64,000 nucleotides of DNA from positions 124,001-188,000 of the forward strand of contig NZ_JAJQJX010000001.1 in assembly GCF_022828375.1 (NCBI RefSeq). Direction: 5' to 3'. The stretch comes from Candidatus Nanosynbacter sp. TM7-053. GTDB taxonomy: Bacteria; Patescibacteriota; Saccharimonadia; Saccharimonadales; Saccharimonadaceae. The notes beneath the pieces were generated by a model that ran no database searches, was not told the origin of the DNA, and worked only from the letters and a program-made list of their open reading frames with translations. A program made the position numbers and the translations under genes. Positions 29,548 to 38,876 of this stretch are shown here, one piece after another. Position 1 is the stretch's first letter; the number at the start of each line of letters is the position of its first letter.

Positions 29548-29576
29548 CTCATCAGATAACGTGCTATAATTTATTC

Positions 29577-31022
29577 ATGACTATTAGAACTCGTTTTGCG
29601 CCAAGTCCGACTGGCTATATTCACTTAGGCAACGTTCGCACCGCGCTATACACATACCTTGTTGCCAGAGCGCACCAGGGAGATTTCATCTTACGCATTG
29701 AAGACACGGACCAAGCCCGGTTCGTCGAAGGCGCGGAAGAAATGATTTTGGAAACCTTAAATTGGCTAGGATTAAATTGGGACGAGGGACCAACTCTTAA
29801 CAATCCAAAAAAAGAGTCTGGCAATTTTGGCCCATATCACCAAACAGATCGCCGTGATATTTACATAAAATGGGCGAAGAAAATGATTAGCGAAGGACTA
29901 GCTTACGCCGATCCGTACACGCCTGAAGAAGTGCAAGTTTTCCGCGACAAAGCCAAGGCTGAAAAGCGAGCATTTTTATATCGCGACCATCGTCCAGAAA
30001 ATCCGCCAGAGTGGCGACTCGGAATGCCGCTACGCTTCAAAGTTCCGGAAATTAAGCGATATTCTTGGACGGACGCCGTTATGGGCGAATTGTCAGCTGG
30101 CCCAGAAGCTTTGGATGATTTCATTCTGATCAAAGCGGACGGTCTGCCAACCTACAATTTTGCGCACATCATTGACGATTTCGAAATGCAAGTCACGCAC
30201 GTGATTCGCGGCTCGGAATATATTGCCAGTACGCCTAAATATCTATCGCTTTACGAAGCGCTTAAAATTACGCCACCAATTCTGGCGCACGTGCCACACA
30301 TTATGGCGCCATCGGGAAATAAAAAACTTGGCAAGCGTGACGGCGCTAAAAGCGTAACCGAGTATCGATCAGAGGGAATTTTGCCAGAAGCGATGCTTAA
30401 TTTCTTAGCGCAACTTGGCTGGAATGACGGCACGGAACAGGAAATTTTCAGTAAAGCTGAGCTGATTGAAAAGTTCTCGCTTGATCGCGTTCAAAAATCT
30501 GGCGCGCGATTTGACGAACAACGACTCATTTGGCTTAACGGTCAATGGATTCGATCGCTTAGCTTGGACGATCTTTATTCTCGCTGCCAATCATTCTGGG
30601 GCGAAGAAGCCAAAAACGCCGATGAATCTTACAAAAAGCGCGTTCTGGAATTGGCGCAAGATCGCTTGAAGACATTGCAAGATTTGCCAAAATTAACAAG
30701 CTATTTCTTCGTCGAGCCTGAAATTGACACGGAATTAATTGACGGAAATAAACAACTTCGCAAATTGACCGACGACGAGCGACAAGAGTTATTGTCGATT
30801 ACGCGCCAAGAATTCGAGAAAATTACAGATTGGACGCCAGAAACAATTCAGAATTGCCTTAATCAATTACTGGAAACGACGAGGCAGAGGCCGGGGATTT
30901 TGTTTAGTCTGGTGAGAATTGTGACGACGTGGGCGCCGTTTAGCCCGCAGCTTAACGACACGCTGGCACTAATTGGCAAGGAAAAAACTCTGCAAAGAAT
31001 CGATAATTATCTACAAAAATAG
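29577..31022 (+). CDS. gltX: Glutamyl-tRNA synthetase
   Basis: 481 residues, a class I synthetase that charges tRNA-Glu. The HIGH-like motif is YIHLGN (14-19) after RFAPSPTG, and the KMSKS-like motif is KLGKR (250-254). The C-terminal anticodon-binding helical domain is present and the length is normal. TATAAT (29565-29570) ends 6 bases before the ATG. Whether it also charges tRNA-Gln, as in organisms with GatCAB, cannot be judged here. Confidence 0.95.
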   Translation: MTIRTRFAPSPTGYIHLGNVRTALYTYLVARAHQGDFILRIEDTDQARFVEGAEEMILETLNWLGLNWDEGPTLNNPKKESGNFGPYHQTDRRDIYIKWAKKMISEGLAYADPYTPEEVQVFRDKAKAEKRAFLYRDHRPENPPEWRLGMPLRFKVPEIKRYSWTDAVMGELSAGPEALDDFILIKADGLPTYNFAHIIDDFEMQVTHVIRGSEYIASTPKYLSLYEALKITPPILAHVPHIMAPSGNKKLGKRDGAKSVTEYRSEGILPEAMLNFLAQLGWNDGTEQEIFSKAELIEKFSLDRVQKSGARFDEQRLIWLNGQWIRSLSLDDLYSRCQSFWGEEAKNADESYKKRVLELAQDRLKTLQDLPKLTSYFFVEPEIDTELIDGNKQLRKLTDDERQELLSITRQEFEKITDWTPETIQNCLNQLLETTRQRPGILFSLVRIVTTWAPFSPQLNDTLALIGKEKTLQRIDNYLQK

Positions 31023-31060
31023 TTTATTCGTGCGCCGAAAATGCTATACTAAGCATAAGC

Positions 31061-32167
31061 ATGAATGTTGAAAAAATAGATAAATCAGGACAAAAAAAGA
31101 ACGCTCGCTGGGAGTCGTTCAAAGAATGGGTAAAAAAGCACATTCTGGCAATTGTGCTCGTGGTGAGTGCGATGGTTATTGCTGGAGTTTTCATAATTGC
31201 AATTCATTCCATAAAATACGAGCAGACTGCTAGCGTGGAGCTGAAATTGCCGACTAAAAAACCCGCGCCGAAGAAGTTTTATTCGCCGCTAACTGGCGTG
31301 GAAATCGCGAATGAAGCCACCGCGAAGTTGCCCGTAACTGGCGTGATGATTGAGAATAGTCCAGCCGCCAGACCGCAGTCAGGACTGAAGAAAGCTGGCG
31401 TGGTTTATGAAGCCGTGGCAGAGGGCGGAATTACTAGGTTTTTGGCCCTGTATCAAGGAGAGAAACCTGCGTTGATCGGTCCAGTGCGAAGCTTAAGATT
31501 ATACTATTTGAGCTGGGCGGCGCCATATCAAGCATCAATCGCGCACGTTGGTGGAAGTCCCAACGCTTTATCTCAAGTCAGAAACGGCAATTATCGCGAC
31601 ATCGACCAGTTCTTTAACGACGGATCATATTGGCGATCTCGCGACCGCTACGCGCCACATAACGTCTACACCTCAGGGGAGAAGCTTGACCAATTGAACA
31701 GCGCAAAAGGCTATAACAATTCCGAATTCACCAGCTTCGCGCGAACAGACGGCAAGCCTGTCGAATCGCCAAACGCCACATCTGTAAGCATAAACCTCAG
31801 CGGCTCGCTCTACAACACCTCATATGCTTACGACAAGGCGTCGAATTCTTACCTCAGGAGCATGGCTGGCGCACCACATGCCGATAGGGAAGATGGGCAA
31901 ATTGCTCCAAACACCGTTGTGGCTATGGAAGTTGGCGTTGAAGCTCGGGCTCAAAATTACGATGGCTACGAAGACATCAAAACGACAGGATCCGGCAAAG
32001 CTTACATTTTCCAAAACGGCACAGTCGCCACTGCCACTTGGTCAAAAGCGGACATAAATTCGCCGCTTAAATTGACAGACGAATCTGGAAAAGACGTCGC
32101 CTTAAATCGCGGACAAACATGGATTGCAGCCTTCACGCCAGGAAGGGGAAGTGTTTCATGGCAATAG
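31061..32167 (+). CDS. DUF3048 (YerB-like) membrane-anchored protein
   Basis: 368 residues. There is a cytoplasmic Lys-rich start, one membrane helix (about 28-49), then an extracytoplasmic DUF3048 domain with SPLTGVEIANE, PVTGVMIENSPAARPQSGL, AEGGITRFLALY and GPVRSLRLYYL. Homologues in Bacillus (YerB) are lipoproteins; here a membrane anchor replaces the lipobox. The final Trp-Gln codons overlap the histidine kinase start by 10 bases, so the products may work together at the envelope. Confidence 0.85.
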   Translation: MNVEKIDKSGQKKNARWESFKEWVKKHILAIVLVVSAMVIAGVFIIAIHSIKYEQTASVELKLPTKKPAPKKFYSPLTGVEIANEATAKLPVTGVMIENSPAARPQSGLKKAGVVYEAVAEGGITRFLALYQGEKPALIGPVRSLRLYYLSWAAPYQASIAHVGGSPNALSQVRNGNYRDIDQFFNDGSYWRSRDRYAPHNVYTSGEKLDQLNSAKGYNNSEFTSFARTDGKPVESPNATSVSINLSGSLYNTSYAYDKASNSYLRSMAGAPHADREDGQIAPNTVVAMEVGVEARAQNYDGYEDIKTTGSGKAYIFQNGTVATATWSKADINSPLKLTDESGKDVALNRGQTWIAAFTPGRGSVSWQ

Positions 32168-33684
32168 ATCCGGCATCTAAAACCTTGCGCGAGTACAAAC
32201 AATATTATTACCGAAAAGTCATATTAGTCCTATTGTCAGCGAGCGCCTGCATCATATTAGGACTGGGGATCGCACTCCACTTCACGGCAATTTCCATATC
32301 CCAGCTAAATTTTTGGATTATCATTTTAATTACCGCTATCTTGCAAATCCTATTTTCAATTTCTATCGTTAAAATCATCGCTGCGCCGCTTAATAAAATT
32401 CTGGCGGCACTCTCTCATAAAATTGGCGAACTAACCACCGACACTCCGCCAAATCCCAACGACAAACGCTACGAAAAAACTGGATTTAAGACGGCGCTTC
32501 AGGCAATTTATGGCGATTATCAACCAGAGCAAAAACCAGCTAGCGACAACGACAAGCCAAAAATCCCGCTCACTCAAGCCCTAAATCAAGCCAGTACTGG
32601 CGTCGTGATTCTTAATTCCAACCAGAAAATTATCTTCGCCAATTCCGCCGCCCCGATTTCCAGAAACGCAAAAGGCGAGGATTTTCTGGCGCTTGATTTT
32701 CTAAACGAACCGAGTATTTTCGATTGGCTTCACGAAATCTCCAATGAGAAAATTAAAGCCGAACGCCGTTGGCAACGCATTAGCACCAACCCTGATATCG
32801 TCCAAAAAACGCGGATTTTTGATATCGTGGCTTCATTTGAGAAAGGTGCCGCCGCCGAAACCGTAATTTTTCTCACCGACAAGTCTAAAGGATATCTACC
32901 CGAAGAAGAAGATCTCAATTTCATCTCATTTGCCGCTCACGAACTCCGTGGACCGATTACGGTTATTCGTGGATATCTGGATATTATCAACGAAGAGTTC
33001 GCTGGACGCTTGCAGGGCGACGAAAGACAGCTTCTTGATAGGTTGGTCGTTTCGTCCAATCGCTTGTCTAGCTATATAGATAATATTCTTAATGTTGCCA
33101 GATATGATAGGCACCACTTGAAGGTTTATTTACTGGAAGACACTGTCGCTAATATTTACGCCTCGATTGCTGATGATATGCAGCTTCGCGCCTCGACTCA
33201 ACACAGAATGCTCAGCGTCAATATTCCAGACGACCTCCCAACCGTAGCCGCTGACCACGGAAGCATCGGGGAAGTGATTGGTAATCTAATTGACAATGCC
33301 ATCAAATACAGTTTTGAGGGCGGGTCCGTAACCGTTTCCGCAGAGAAAAAAGGCGACTTCGTGGAAGTGTCTGTCGCTGATAATGGAATTGGCATGCCGG
33401 CGAATGTCGTGAACAATCTATTCCATAAGTTCTATCGATCGCACAGATCACGCGAAGCCGTTGCCGGGACGGGAATTGGGCTTTACATTTGCAAAGCCTT
33501 TGTCGAATCTCACGGCGGCTCGATAATTGCTCGATCCCGCGAAAACGAAGGCTCGGTTTTCTCGTTCACTTTGCCAATTTATGCTACAGTTAAAGATAAA
33601 TTGCTAGAAGACGGGCAACTGAATAATCAATTGATACGAAAAGGCGGCGGCTGGATAAAAAATCACGCTATGTATAAGGGCTAG
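32158..33684 (+). CDS. Sensor histidine kinase
   Basis: 508 residues. Two membrane helices (about 21-45 and 50-72) enclose almost no extracellular loop. A PAS-like domain follows (~140-240), then HisKA with the phospho-acceptor His261 in AAHELRGPIT. The HATPase_c domain has NLIDNAIKYS (N box), DNGIGM, FHKFYRS and GTGIGLYI. The frame is open to 32119, but AGGGGAAG precedes the ATG at 32158. It overlaps the DUF3048 gene and is followed after 8 bases by its response regulator. Confidence 0.92.
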   Translation: MAIDPASKTLREYKQYYYRKVILVLLSASACIILGLGIALHFTAISISQLNFWIIILITAILQILFSISIVKIIAAPLNKILAALSHKIGELTTDTPPNPNDKRYEKTGFKTALQAIYGDYQPEQKPASDNDKPKIPLTQALNQASTGVVILNSNQKIIFANSAAPISRNAKGEDFLALDFLNEPSIFDWLHEISNEKIKAERRWQRISTNPDIVQKTRIFDIVASFEKGAAAETVIFLTDKSKGYLPEEEDLNFISFAAHELRGPITVIRGYLDIINEEFAGRLQGDERQLLDRLVVSSNRLSSYIDNILNVARYDRHHLKVYLLEDTVANIYASIADDMQLRASTQHRMLSVNIPDDLPTVAADHGSIGEVIGNLIDNAIKYSFEGGSVTVSAEKKGDFVEVSVADNGIGMPANVVNNLFHKFYRSHRSREAVAGTGIGLYICKAFVESHGGSIIARSRENEGSVFSFTLPIYATVKDKLLEDGQLNNQLIRKGGGWIKNHAMYKG

Positions 33685-33692
33685 GAGGAATT

Positions 33693-34073
33693 ATGATAAA
33701 GACAATTTTATGCGTGGAAGATGACCGATTTATTGGCGAAATGTATGTCAGGAGTCTGCAAAAAGCGGGGTATAACGTGACGTGGGTGGTTGATGGAAAT
33801 GACGGGCTAGTGGCGGCGCGCAACCAAACTTTTGACCTGATAATCTTAGATTTGATGCTACCAGAGCAACGCGGCGACCAGATTTTGGACGCACTGAGAA
33901 ATAACAATGTCGATTTGGTTCCGAATAGTAAGATTTTGATTATGACCAATTTTGAGCAGGACGAGGCTTCGCGTAAATCCGTCATGAGTCGCGTCGATGG
34001 ATATCTGATTAAAGCCGACATTACACCGCGGAATTTGATAGATGTCGTTAAGCAGATGAGCAGCGATGACTAA
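33693..34073 (+). CDS. Stand-alone receiver-domain response regulator
   Basis: 126 residues, a single CheY-like receiver domain. The phospho-acceptor is Asp53 in ILDLMLP. The acidic pair is in VEDD, and the conserved Lys is in YLIKAD. There is no DNA-binding or other output domain. GGAGGA precedes the ATG. It is cotranscribed with the histidine kinase. Output must be by protein contact. Confidence 0.92.
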   Translation: MIKTILCVEDDRFIGEMYVRSLQKAGYNVTWVVDGNDGLVAARNQTFDLIILDLMLPEQRGDQILDALRNNNVDLVPNSKILIMTNFEQDEASRKSVMSRVDGYLIKADITPRNLIDVVKQMSSDD

Positions 34074-34150
34074 AAATATTTTGACGCAATGAAAAATGAA
34101 GCTGAGGATATTCACACAGAATATCTGAACTGTAAATGATTCAAGACAAT

Positions 34151-34174
34151 AAAAAAGAGCCTCTTGCAGACTCT
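34151..34174 (-). terminator. Terminator after tRNA-Glu
   Basis: On the minus strand AGAGTCT pairs with AGGCTCT (7 bp, one T-G) around GCAAG, followed by TTTTTT. It lies 14 bases past the tRNA 3' end. Confidence 0.85.
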
Positions 34175-34187
34175 AAAATGACATTCT

Positions 34188-34262
34188 TGGTGACCCCACC
34201 GGGAATCGAACCCGGGTTGCCAGGATGAGAACCTGGTGTCCTAACCGCTAGACGATAGGGCC
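34188..34262 (-). tRNA. tRNA-Glu (CTC)
   Basis: 75 bases including an encoded CCA. The acceptor stem is GGCCCTA/TGGGGTC. The anticodon stem-loop is CCAGG-TTCTCAT-CCTGG with anticodon CTC, and the T arm is CCGGGTTCGATTCCCGG. A minus-strand TATAAT at 34275-34280 lies in a CCATGG palindrome just upstream and is the likely -10. Confidence 0.95.
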
Positions 34263-34301
34263 ATAACTCCATGGATTATACCATGGAAAGGGAGGGCGTG
34301 T

Positions 34302-34886
34302 CTACTTTTTCTCTATGTTAGACGTCGACTTTTTATGATAAGACAGCATAGCCCAAGAGCTATATACCAGAGCAAACAAAGAAATAGCAGCAGGTACGAT
34401 AAACAGATTAACCATTCCTATAGTCGACAAAAATCTCACAACAGGGACATCCTGACGCGCTATAAGCACGAAAAAGAAAAGCCACGTAAGAAACATCAAC
34501 AGTATATTTAAGCCAATAATACAACAGATAACAATCATTATTTTTGATATTTTATCAGTTATCCAATATCGCCCAGTTTTATACCAATAGACTGACACAC
34601 AAGCAAGTATGAACGCATATATTACTAAAATATCCCCCAAAGAGCCAATGAATGGTCTGAATACATCAGATGTAGTGCCAAAAAAATTTACCGAGACGAG
34701 ACAAATTATCACAAAAATTACAGTCCATCTAAAGGCCTTCTTTTTCTCGATATTTTCAGCCACTAGAGGTTTCATCATCGGAGCCTCCGTAAAAGCCCAT
34801 TGTTGCTTCACATCTTTAACTTCAGGTGAAGCGATTGGCGCGTTATCCGTAGGGTTACTTTGATTATTATATTGATCATTATTCAT
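34302..34886 (-). CDS. Membrane protein of the local MNND family (one unit)
   Basis: 194 residues. It has a polar N terminus MNNDQYNNQSN, a KKKAF segment, then four membrane helices with the motif YWYKTGRYWI between the second and third. It shares layout and motifs with the two upstream genes, and appears to be a single copy of the four-helix unit. AGGAG and a TATAAT box lie upstream. The function is unknown. Confidence 0.7.
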   Translation of the reverse strand: MNNDQYNNQSNPTDNAPIASPEVKDVKQQWAFTEAPMMKPLVAENIEKKKAFRWTVIFVIICLVSVNFFGTTSDVFRPFIGSLGDILVIYAFILACVSVYWYKTGRYWITDKISKIMIVICCIIGLNILLMFLTWLFFFVLIARQDVPVVRFLSTIGMVNLFIVPAAISLFALVYSSWAMLSYHKKSTSNIEKK

Positions 34887-34921
34887 AGAATTATTCTCCT
34901 GACTATTATATTTTCAAATTA

Positions 34922-36127
34922 TTATCCTATCGCAATTAATAAAGGAATCAGTATTGCAAGCAAGACGATAGTCGCAATAATGGCAATGATCATAGGCTTA
35001 ATCCACTTATATGAAAGTGGTTGATTAGTGTAATGCTCCGTATAATCTGGCTGACGTTTTTCCATACTCTCTTCGATAGGCAGCTTTGTGCGGCGACTTC
35101 CTGCGTAACACGACACTGTAATCCAAGAGACATACGCTAGCGCCACCAGCGGGCTAACTAAGACGACAAGTTTTAAGCTCCAGAACATCAAAGATACAGG
35201 AAGCCACATTATTGAATATTTATCTTCCATATCAGCTGACGGACTCAAGAAAGACATAATCGTGTAGAAAATTATAGCGGTAAAAAATGAGTTAACTACT
35301 TTGCCGTTTTTCACTAGATAATTCGCAATCCAATAGCGCCCAGATTTATACCAATAAATCGAAATGCAGATAAGTATCCCTATAATCATAGCTGCGATAG
35401 GAAATATAACCCCAACAAGCGACGCTAATCCAGCATACAGTACATAACGACTATCAAATACAACAATAGCAAAAAACACCGGCACAAGAAGACAGAGAAT
35501 TATGTAAATTATGGTGTATAAAAAGGCGTGCTTTTTCTCTATTTTTCCATCAGTAATCGACATATTAATGGCATATCGTCGCACTGACGCTTCATTAATA
35601 ATCTCCAGAGCGGAAGCAAAAGCAGCGACAGGAGAGAGAAGGAGCGTGAATATTGTCATAGGTCTATCATACCCCCAGAGCAACGTTAAGAATATCACTA
35701 CAGCTATTGCAGCATAAAAAGCAGCCTTGGGACTATTATTCACCGCCCGGTCGATGAAATGGTAGCGCCCTTTTTTATATTGTATGAGTACAGATCCAGC
35801 CAAAAATAGAGAGCTATATATAACACCAATGGACAAAAATCCAGTAGCTAAGAAAACGCTATAATTCCCAAAGTTATTACCACGATTACTTAGCCCCTGT
35901 GCAAAAATATAAACCCCCGCAAATATCGCAATCACAGAAGTAATCACATAAAATACTGCATACTTAAATGCTTTATTCTTATCCATACTTTTATCAAACG
36001 AAGGACCCATAGCTGCTGAGGGTTTCATAGAAGTTTGTTGATCTTTTACGTTTTCAGCATTAGGCAGGGTGGACGATTCATTATTTGTGAGATTATTATT
36101 TTGATTCCGATCCAAATCATTATTCAT
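34922..36127 (-). CDS. Membrane protein of the local MNND family (two units)
   Basis: 401 residues. It starts MNNDLDRNQNNN and contains the four-helix unit twice. The first copy begins NKAFKYAVFYV and has YKKGRYHFID...NSPKAA. The second begins KKHAFLYTIIYI and has YWYKSGRYWI. The frame is open to 36145, but TATAGT ends 6 bases before the ATG at 36127. The region just upstream carries a duplicated histidine-kinase promoter. The function is unknown; an internal duplication is likely. Confidence 0.7.
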   Translation of the reverse strand: MNNDLDRNQNNNLTNNESSTLPNAENVKDQQTSMKPSAAMGPSFDKSMDKNKAFKYAVFYVITSVIAIFAGVYIFAQGLSNRGNNFGNYSVFLATGFLSIGVIYSSLFLAGSVLIQYKKGRYHFIDRAVNNSPKAAFYAAIAVVIFLTLLWGYDRPMTIFTLLLSPVAAFASALEIINEASVRRYAINMSITDGKIEKKHAFLYTIIYIILCLLVPVFFAIVVFDSRYVLYAGLASLVGVIFPIAAMIIGILICISIYWYKSGRYWIANYLVKNGKVVNSFFTAIIFYTIMSFLSPSADMEDKYSIMWLPVSLMFWSLKLVVLVSPLVALAYVSWITVSCYAGSRRTKLPIEESMEKRQPDYTEHYTNQPLSYKWIKPMIIAIIATIVLLAILIPLLIAIG

Positions 36128-36221
36128 GCAATTACTATACCACATTTATCACTTGAGATTTTCCTGAAAATTCGCCATAATAAAAGCATGAAAAAGGGCG
36201 GGATTTACTTTAAGTCTCACG
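36121..36221. repeat. Duplicated promoter block, copy A
   Basis: This block matches 36777-36875. From TTGAGA on, about 68 bases (36153-36220 versus 36807-36874) show one mismatch. It contains the divergent TATAGT-ATG start of the MNND gene on the minus strand, and the TTGAGA-17-CATAAT promoter plus the first 12 codons of the histidine kinase on the plus strand. Confidence 0.9.
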
Positions 36222-36268
36222 TGGAAACGAACTATTTACCAAATTATCTTTCTGCTCAGTATTATTAA
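36188..36268 (+). pseudogene. Vestigial histidine kinase start
   Basis: ATG at 36188 reads MKKGGIYFKSH, the same first residues as the histidine kinase at 36842 except Ser for Pro at residue 10. It then diverges and stops after 26 codons. The intact TTGAGA (36153-36158), 17-base spacer and CATAAT (36176-36181) are conserved, so it may still be transcribed. It is best read as a remnant left by the tandem duplication of the neighbouring MNND gene with its divergent promoter region. Confidence 0.75.
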
Positions 36269-36282
36269 AGTTCATTATTTTT

Positions 36283-36783
36283 TTATTTATGCCTATTATA
36301 TCCATATAATATCACATCAATTATCGGCAATGAATAGATAGTCACTAACATAACAGGGAAGATGATTACAGGAAAAAGTATTAGAATATCTATCGACACA
36401 AGTTTACCATATACCCAAAGCGCCGCAAAAATTATTGCCGACAGTACAGAAGAGTGGATTGCCGCTTTTGGACTATCATTTACCATCTTGTTAATATTCT
36501 GATAATAACCCCTCTTGTACCACCTAATCATAAAAATAATTAGCAACGGGGAGAGCATCGTCGATGCGTTTGAAATGGCTGATATCAAAAAAGAAACGTA
36601 TCTGTTATATGGTCCTGTCGATCCTCGCATTGAAACGTAATTTCCTACTAGCGTAATAATGGTAAACATTAAAGAAAAGAGCATAACACGCTTAAAGACT
36701 CTCTTTTTCTCTGTGCTGTCATAGACTGGCGCATTGCTTACGTCGGGATTGTTACTTTGGTCATTATGCTGATCATTATTCAT
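36283..36783 (-). CDS. Membrane protein of the local MNND family (one unit)
   Basis: 166 residues. It starts MNNDQHNDQSN, then KKRVFKRVMLF and four membrane helices with RWYKRGYYQNINKMVNDSPKAA, matching the family motif of the two downstream genes. The frame extends to 36843 across the divergent histidine kinase start, but TATACT ends 6 bases before the ATG at 36783. It shares a divergent promoter region with the kinase at 36842. Confidence 0.7.
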   Translation of the reverse strand: MNNDQHNDQSNNPDVSNAPVYDSTEKKRVFKRVMLFSLMFTIITLVGNYVSMRGSTGPYNRYVSFLISAISNASTMLSPLLIIFMIRWYKRGYYQNINKMVNDSPKAAIHSSVLSAIIFAALWVYGKLVSIDILILFPVIIFPVMLVTIYSLPIIDVILYGYNRHK

Positions 36784-36875
36784 GCAATTAGTATACCACC
36801 TAACTCTTGAGATTTTCCTGAAAATTCGCCATAATAAAAGCATGAAAAAGGGCGGGATTTACTTTAAGCCTCACG
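36777..36875. repeat. Duplicated promoter block, copy B (functional)
   Basis: This is the parent-like copy of the block at 36121-36221. It has divergent promoters, TATACT for the minus-strand MNND gene and TTGAGA (36807-36812)-17-CATAAT (36830-36835) for the intact histidine kinase, and the kinase's first codons. Confidence 0.9.
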
Positions 36876-38824
36876 CAATTTCCAGATTTTGGCTAAGGAG
36901 ATTGTGTGAAGTTGCATTACTGAGCTGTTTCACAATCATTCTTTTATACGCATGGGCGCGATTTATACCGACCGGCTATCAATTGCCAATCGGATTATCG
37001 GTCTCAGATTTGGCGGCTGGCGTGGCAGGAATCGGTAGTTTAATTGTGCTGATTTTATGTTTTTGGCTTCCCAGAAAACATGAAACTGGAATCGGAATTT
37101 TCGTATATTTGTTAACCGTAGCCGTCACCGCAACCACCATAATTACCAGCGGCGGAGTCGTTTCGCCGTTCCTAGTTATGTGGATTATCGTGGCAATTTT
37201 TGCAGGATTTTTCGGCGCAATAATCTTAGGAATAATGGGACTTTTGGTTATTTTGCAAATTATAGCCACCAGCGTTCAACAGGGAGTAAACATACAATTC
37301 ATCATCGGCTACCTATTCTTCGGATTTTTGCCTTTGATTTTTAGCCTTGTTCTATGGATTCGCCGCCAAAAAACTGACGACAATACGTCCAGCTTGGAGA
37401 ATAAACTTTCTGCCGTTGAAAGTAAGTCTGATGTAGTGATTAATGCCATCGACGACGGCGTTCTGGCTATTTCCAAAGATGGCAACATCGAACTGATAAA
37501 CCCATCCGCTCAGCAAATCATCGGCTGGAACCAAGGCGACGCGCTCGGACTTAATTGGAAAAGCGTCTTAAAACTCGTCACTTCAGACGGAAAAGACGTA
37601 GAAGACCTCGAAAATCCAATAGCCCAATCTTTATCAAAAAACCAGCCAACTCATAACGATAAATTATTCCTATTAACCAGCTCCGAAAAACGCATTTTAG
37701 TGTCAATCGTCAGCTCTCCAGTCGGCACGGACGGCGAAGGAATCATCGTGGTTTTCCGCGACATCACCAAAGAAAAAGCCGAGGAACGCGAGCAAGCCGA
37801 GTTCATCTCCACCGCCAGCCACGAGATGCGCACGCCAGTTGCGTCAATTGAGGGCTATTTGGGTTTGGCGTTAAATCCAGCCACCGCTCACATTGACGAG
37901 AAAGCCCGCGACTTCATCACCAAAGCCCACGAATCGGCGCAACATCTGGGGCGGCTATTCCAAGATCTTCTTGATATCAGCAAGGTAGAAGATGGTCGAA
38001 TGAAAAATAACCCGAAAGTCATCAACGTAAACGAATTTTTGAAGGATATTTTTGATGGTCTAGCAACAAAAGCTAATGAAAAGCAGCTCAACTACATCTT
38101 TATGCCAGACATAATTGATGAGGGTAAAGAGAAGTCGCTGCAACCGATTTTTTATGCCAATATTGATCCTGACCATTTTAGGGAAGTCGTTAGCAATTTG
38201 ATTGAAAATGCCATCAAGTACACGCCGTCGGGCGAAGTTGTCGTCAATATTACCGGCGACGATAAGCAGATTTCTGTGAGTGTGAAAGATAGCGGCATTG
38301 GTATTCCTGCCGAGGATATTCCACATTTATTCCAGAAATTTTATCGGGTGGACAATTCTGACACGCGAGAAATTGGCGGAACTGGCTTGGGGTTATATTT
38401 GAGCCGCCGCTTAGCCGAGGCGATGTCTGGAAACTTGCGCGTTGAAAGCAAATATAAGGAAGGGAGTACTTTCTATCTGGAAATTCCTCGCATGAATAGC
38501 TCGGAAGCTAAGCAGCGATTAGAATCTACGGAAGCTGAAAGTTCTAAAGATTCAATGTCAGATTCTACCGTTCCAGAAGAAATTGAGATTGCCGCAGAAG
38601 AGAAGACGGAAGATATGGCAATTGAAAATAATAGCGAAATTGTCGATTCAAATCCAGCCACAATCGCAACTCCAGAAAATCCAGCTCCAGCAGCGCCCGC
38701 AGCCCCGACGACCCAGCCAGAAATTCCACAACCAGCCAGAAATTCTTCCGAGCCAACGCTGGCTGAAATTGAGGAAGAATTGCGCAAAAAGCGTCAGCAA
38801 TTGTCCATACCTGGACGCGAATAA
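36842..38824 (+). CDS. Sensor histidine kinase, multi-pass
   Basis: 660 residues. About six membrane helices fill the first ~180 residues, then a PAS domain (~200-310), HisKA with His327 in TASHEMRTPV, and HATPase_c with NLIENAIKYT, DSGIGI, FQKFYRV and GTGLGLYL. The last ~120 residues are an acidic, Pro-rich low-complexity tail. The frame is open to 36782, but CATAAT ends 6 bases before the ATG at 36842 with a -35 at proper spacing, so that start is used. A response regulator follows after 52 bases. Confidence 0.92.
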   Translation: MKKGGIYFKPHAISRFWLRRLCEVALLSCFTIILLYAWARFIPTGYQLPIGLSVSDLAAGVAGIGSLIVLILCFWLPRKHETGIGIFVYLLTVAVTATTIITSGGVVSPFLVMWIIVAIFAGFFGAIILGIMGLLVILQIIATSVQQGVNIQFIIGYLFFGFLPLIFSLVLWIRRQKTDDNTSSLENKLSAVESKSDVVINAIDDGVLAISKDGNIELINPSAQQIIGWNQGDALGLNWKSVLKLVTSDGKDVEDLENPIAQSLSKNQPTHNDKLFLLTSSEKRILVSIVSSPVGTDGEGIIVVFRDITKEKAEEREQAEFISTASHEMRTPVASIEGYLGLALNPATAHIDEKARDFITKAHESAQHLGRLFQDLLDISKVEDGRMKNNPKVINVNEFLKDIFDGLATKANEKQLNYIFMPDIIDEGKEKSLQPIFYANIDPDHFREVVSNLIENAIKYTPSGEVVVNITGDDKQISVSVKDSGIGIPAEDIPHLFQKFYRVDNSDTREIGGTGLGLYLSRRLAEAMSGNLRVESKYKEGSTFYLEIPRMNSSEAKQRLESTEAESSKDSMSDSTVPEEIEIAAEEKTEDMAIENNSEIVDSNPATIATPENPAPAAPAAPTTQPEIPQPARNSSEPTLAEIEEELRKKRQQLSIPGRE

Positions 38825-38876
38825 TAGCCATAAGAACTATGGATTTTTTGTCAAAACTTCAGTATAGTATAAACAT

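Noticed and set aside
36035..36268. A 77-codon plus-strand frame ending in MKKGGIYFK.
   Set aside because: Its first part is antisense to the MNND gene. Only the part after the duplicated promoter (36188-36268) has meaning, as a remnant of the kinase start.
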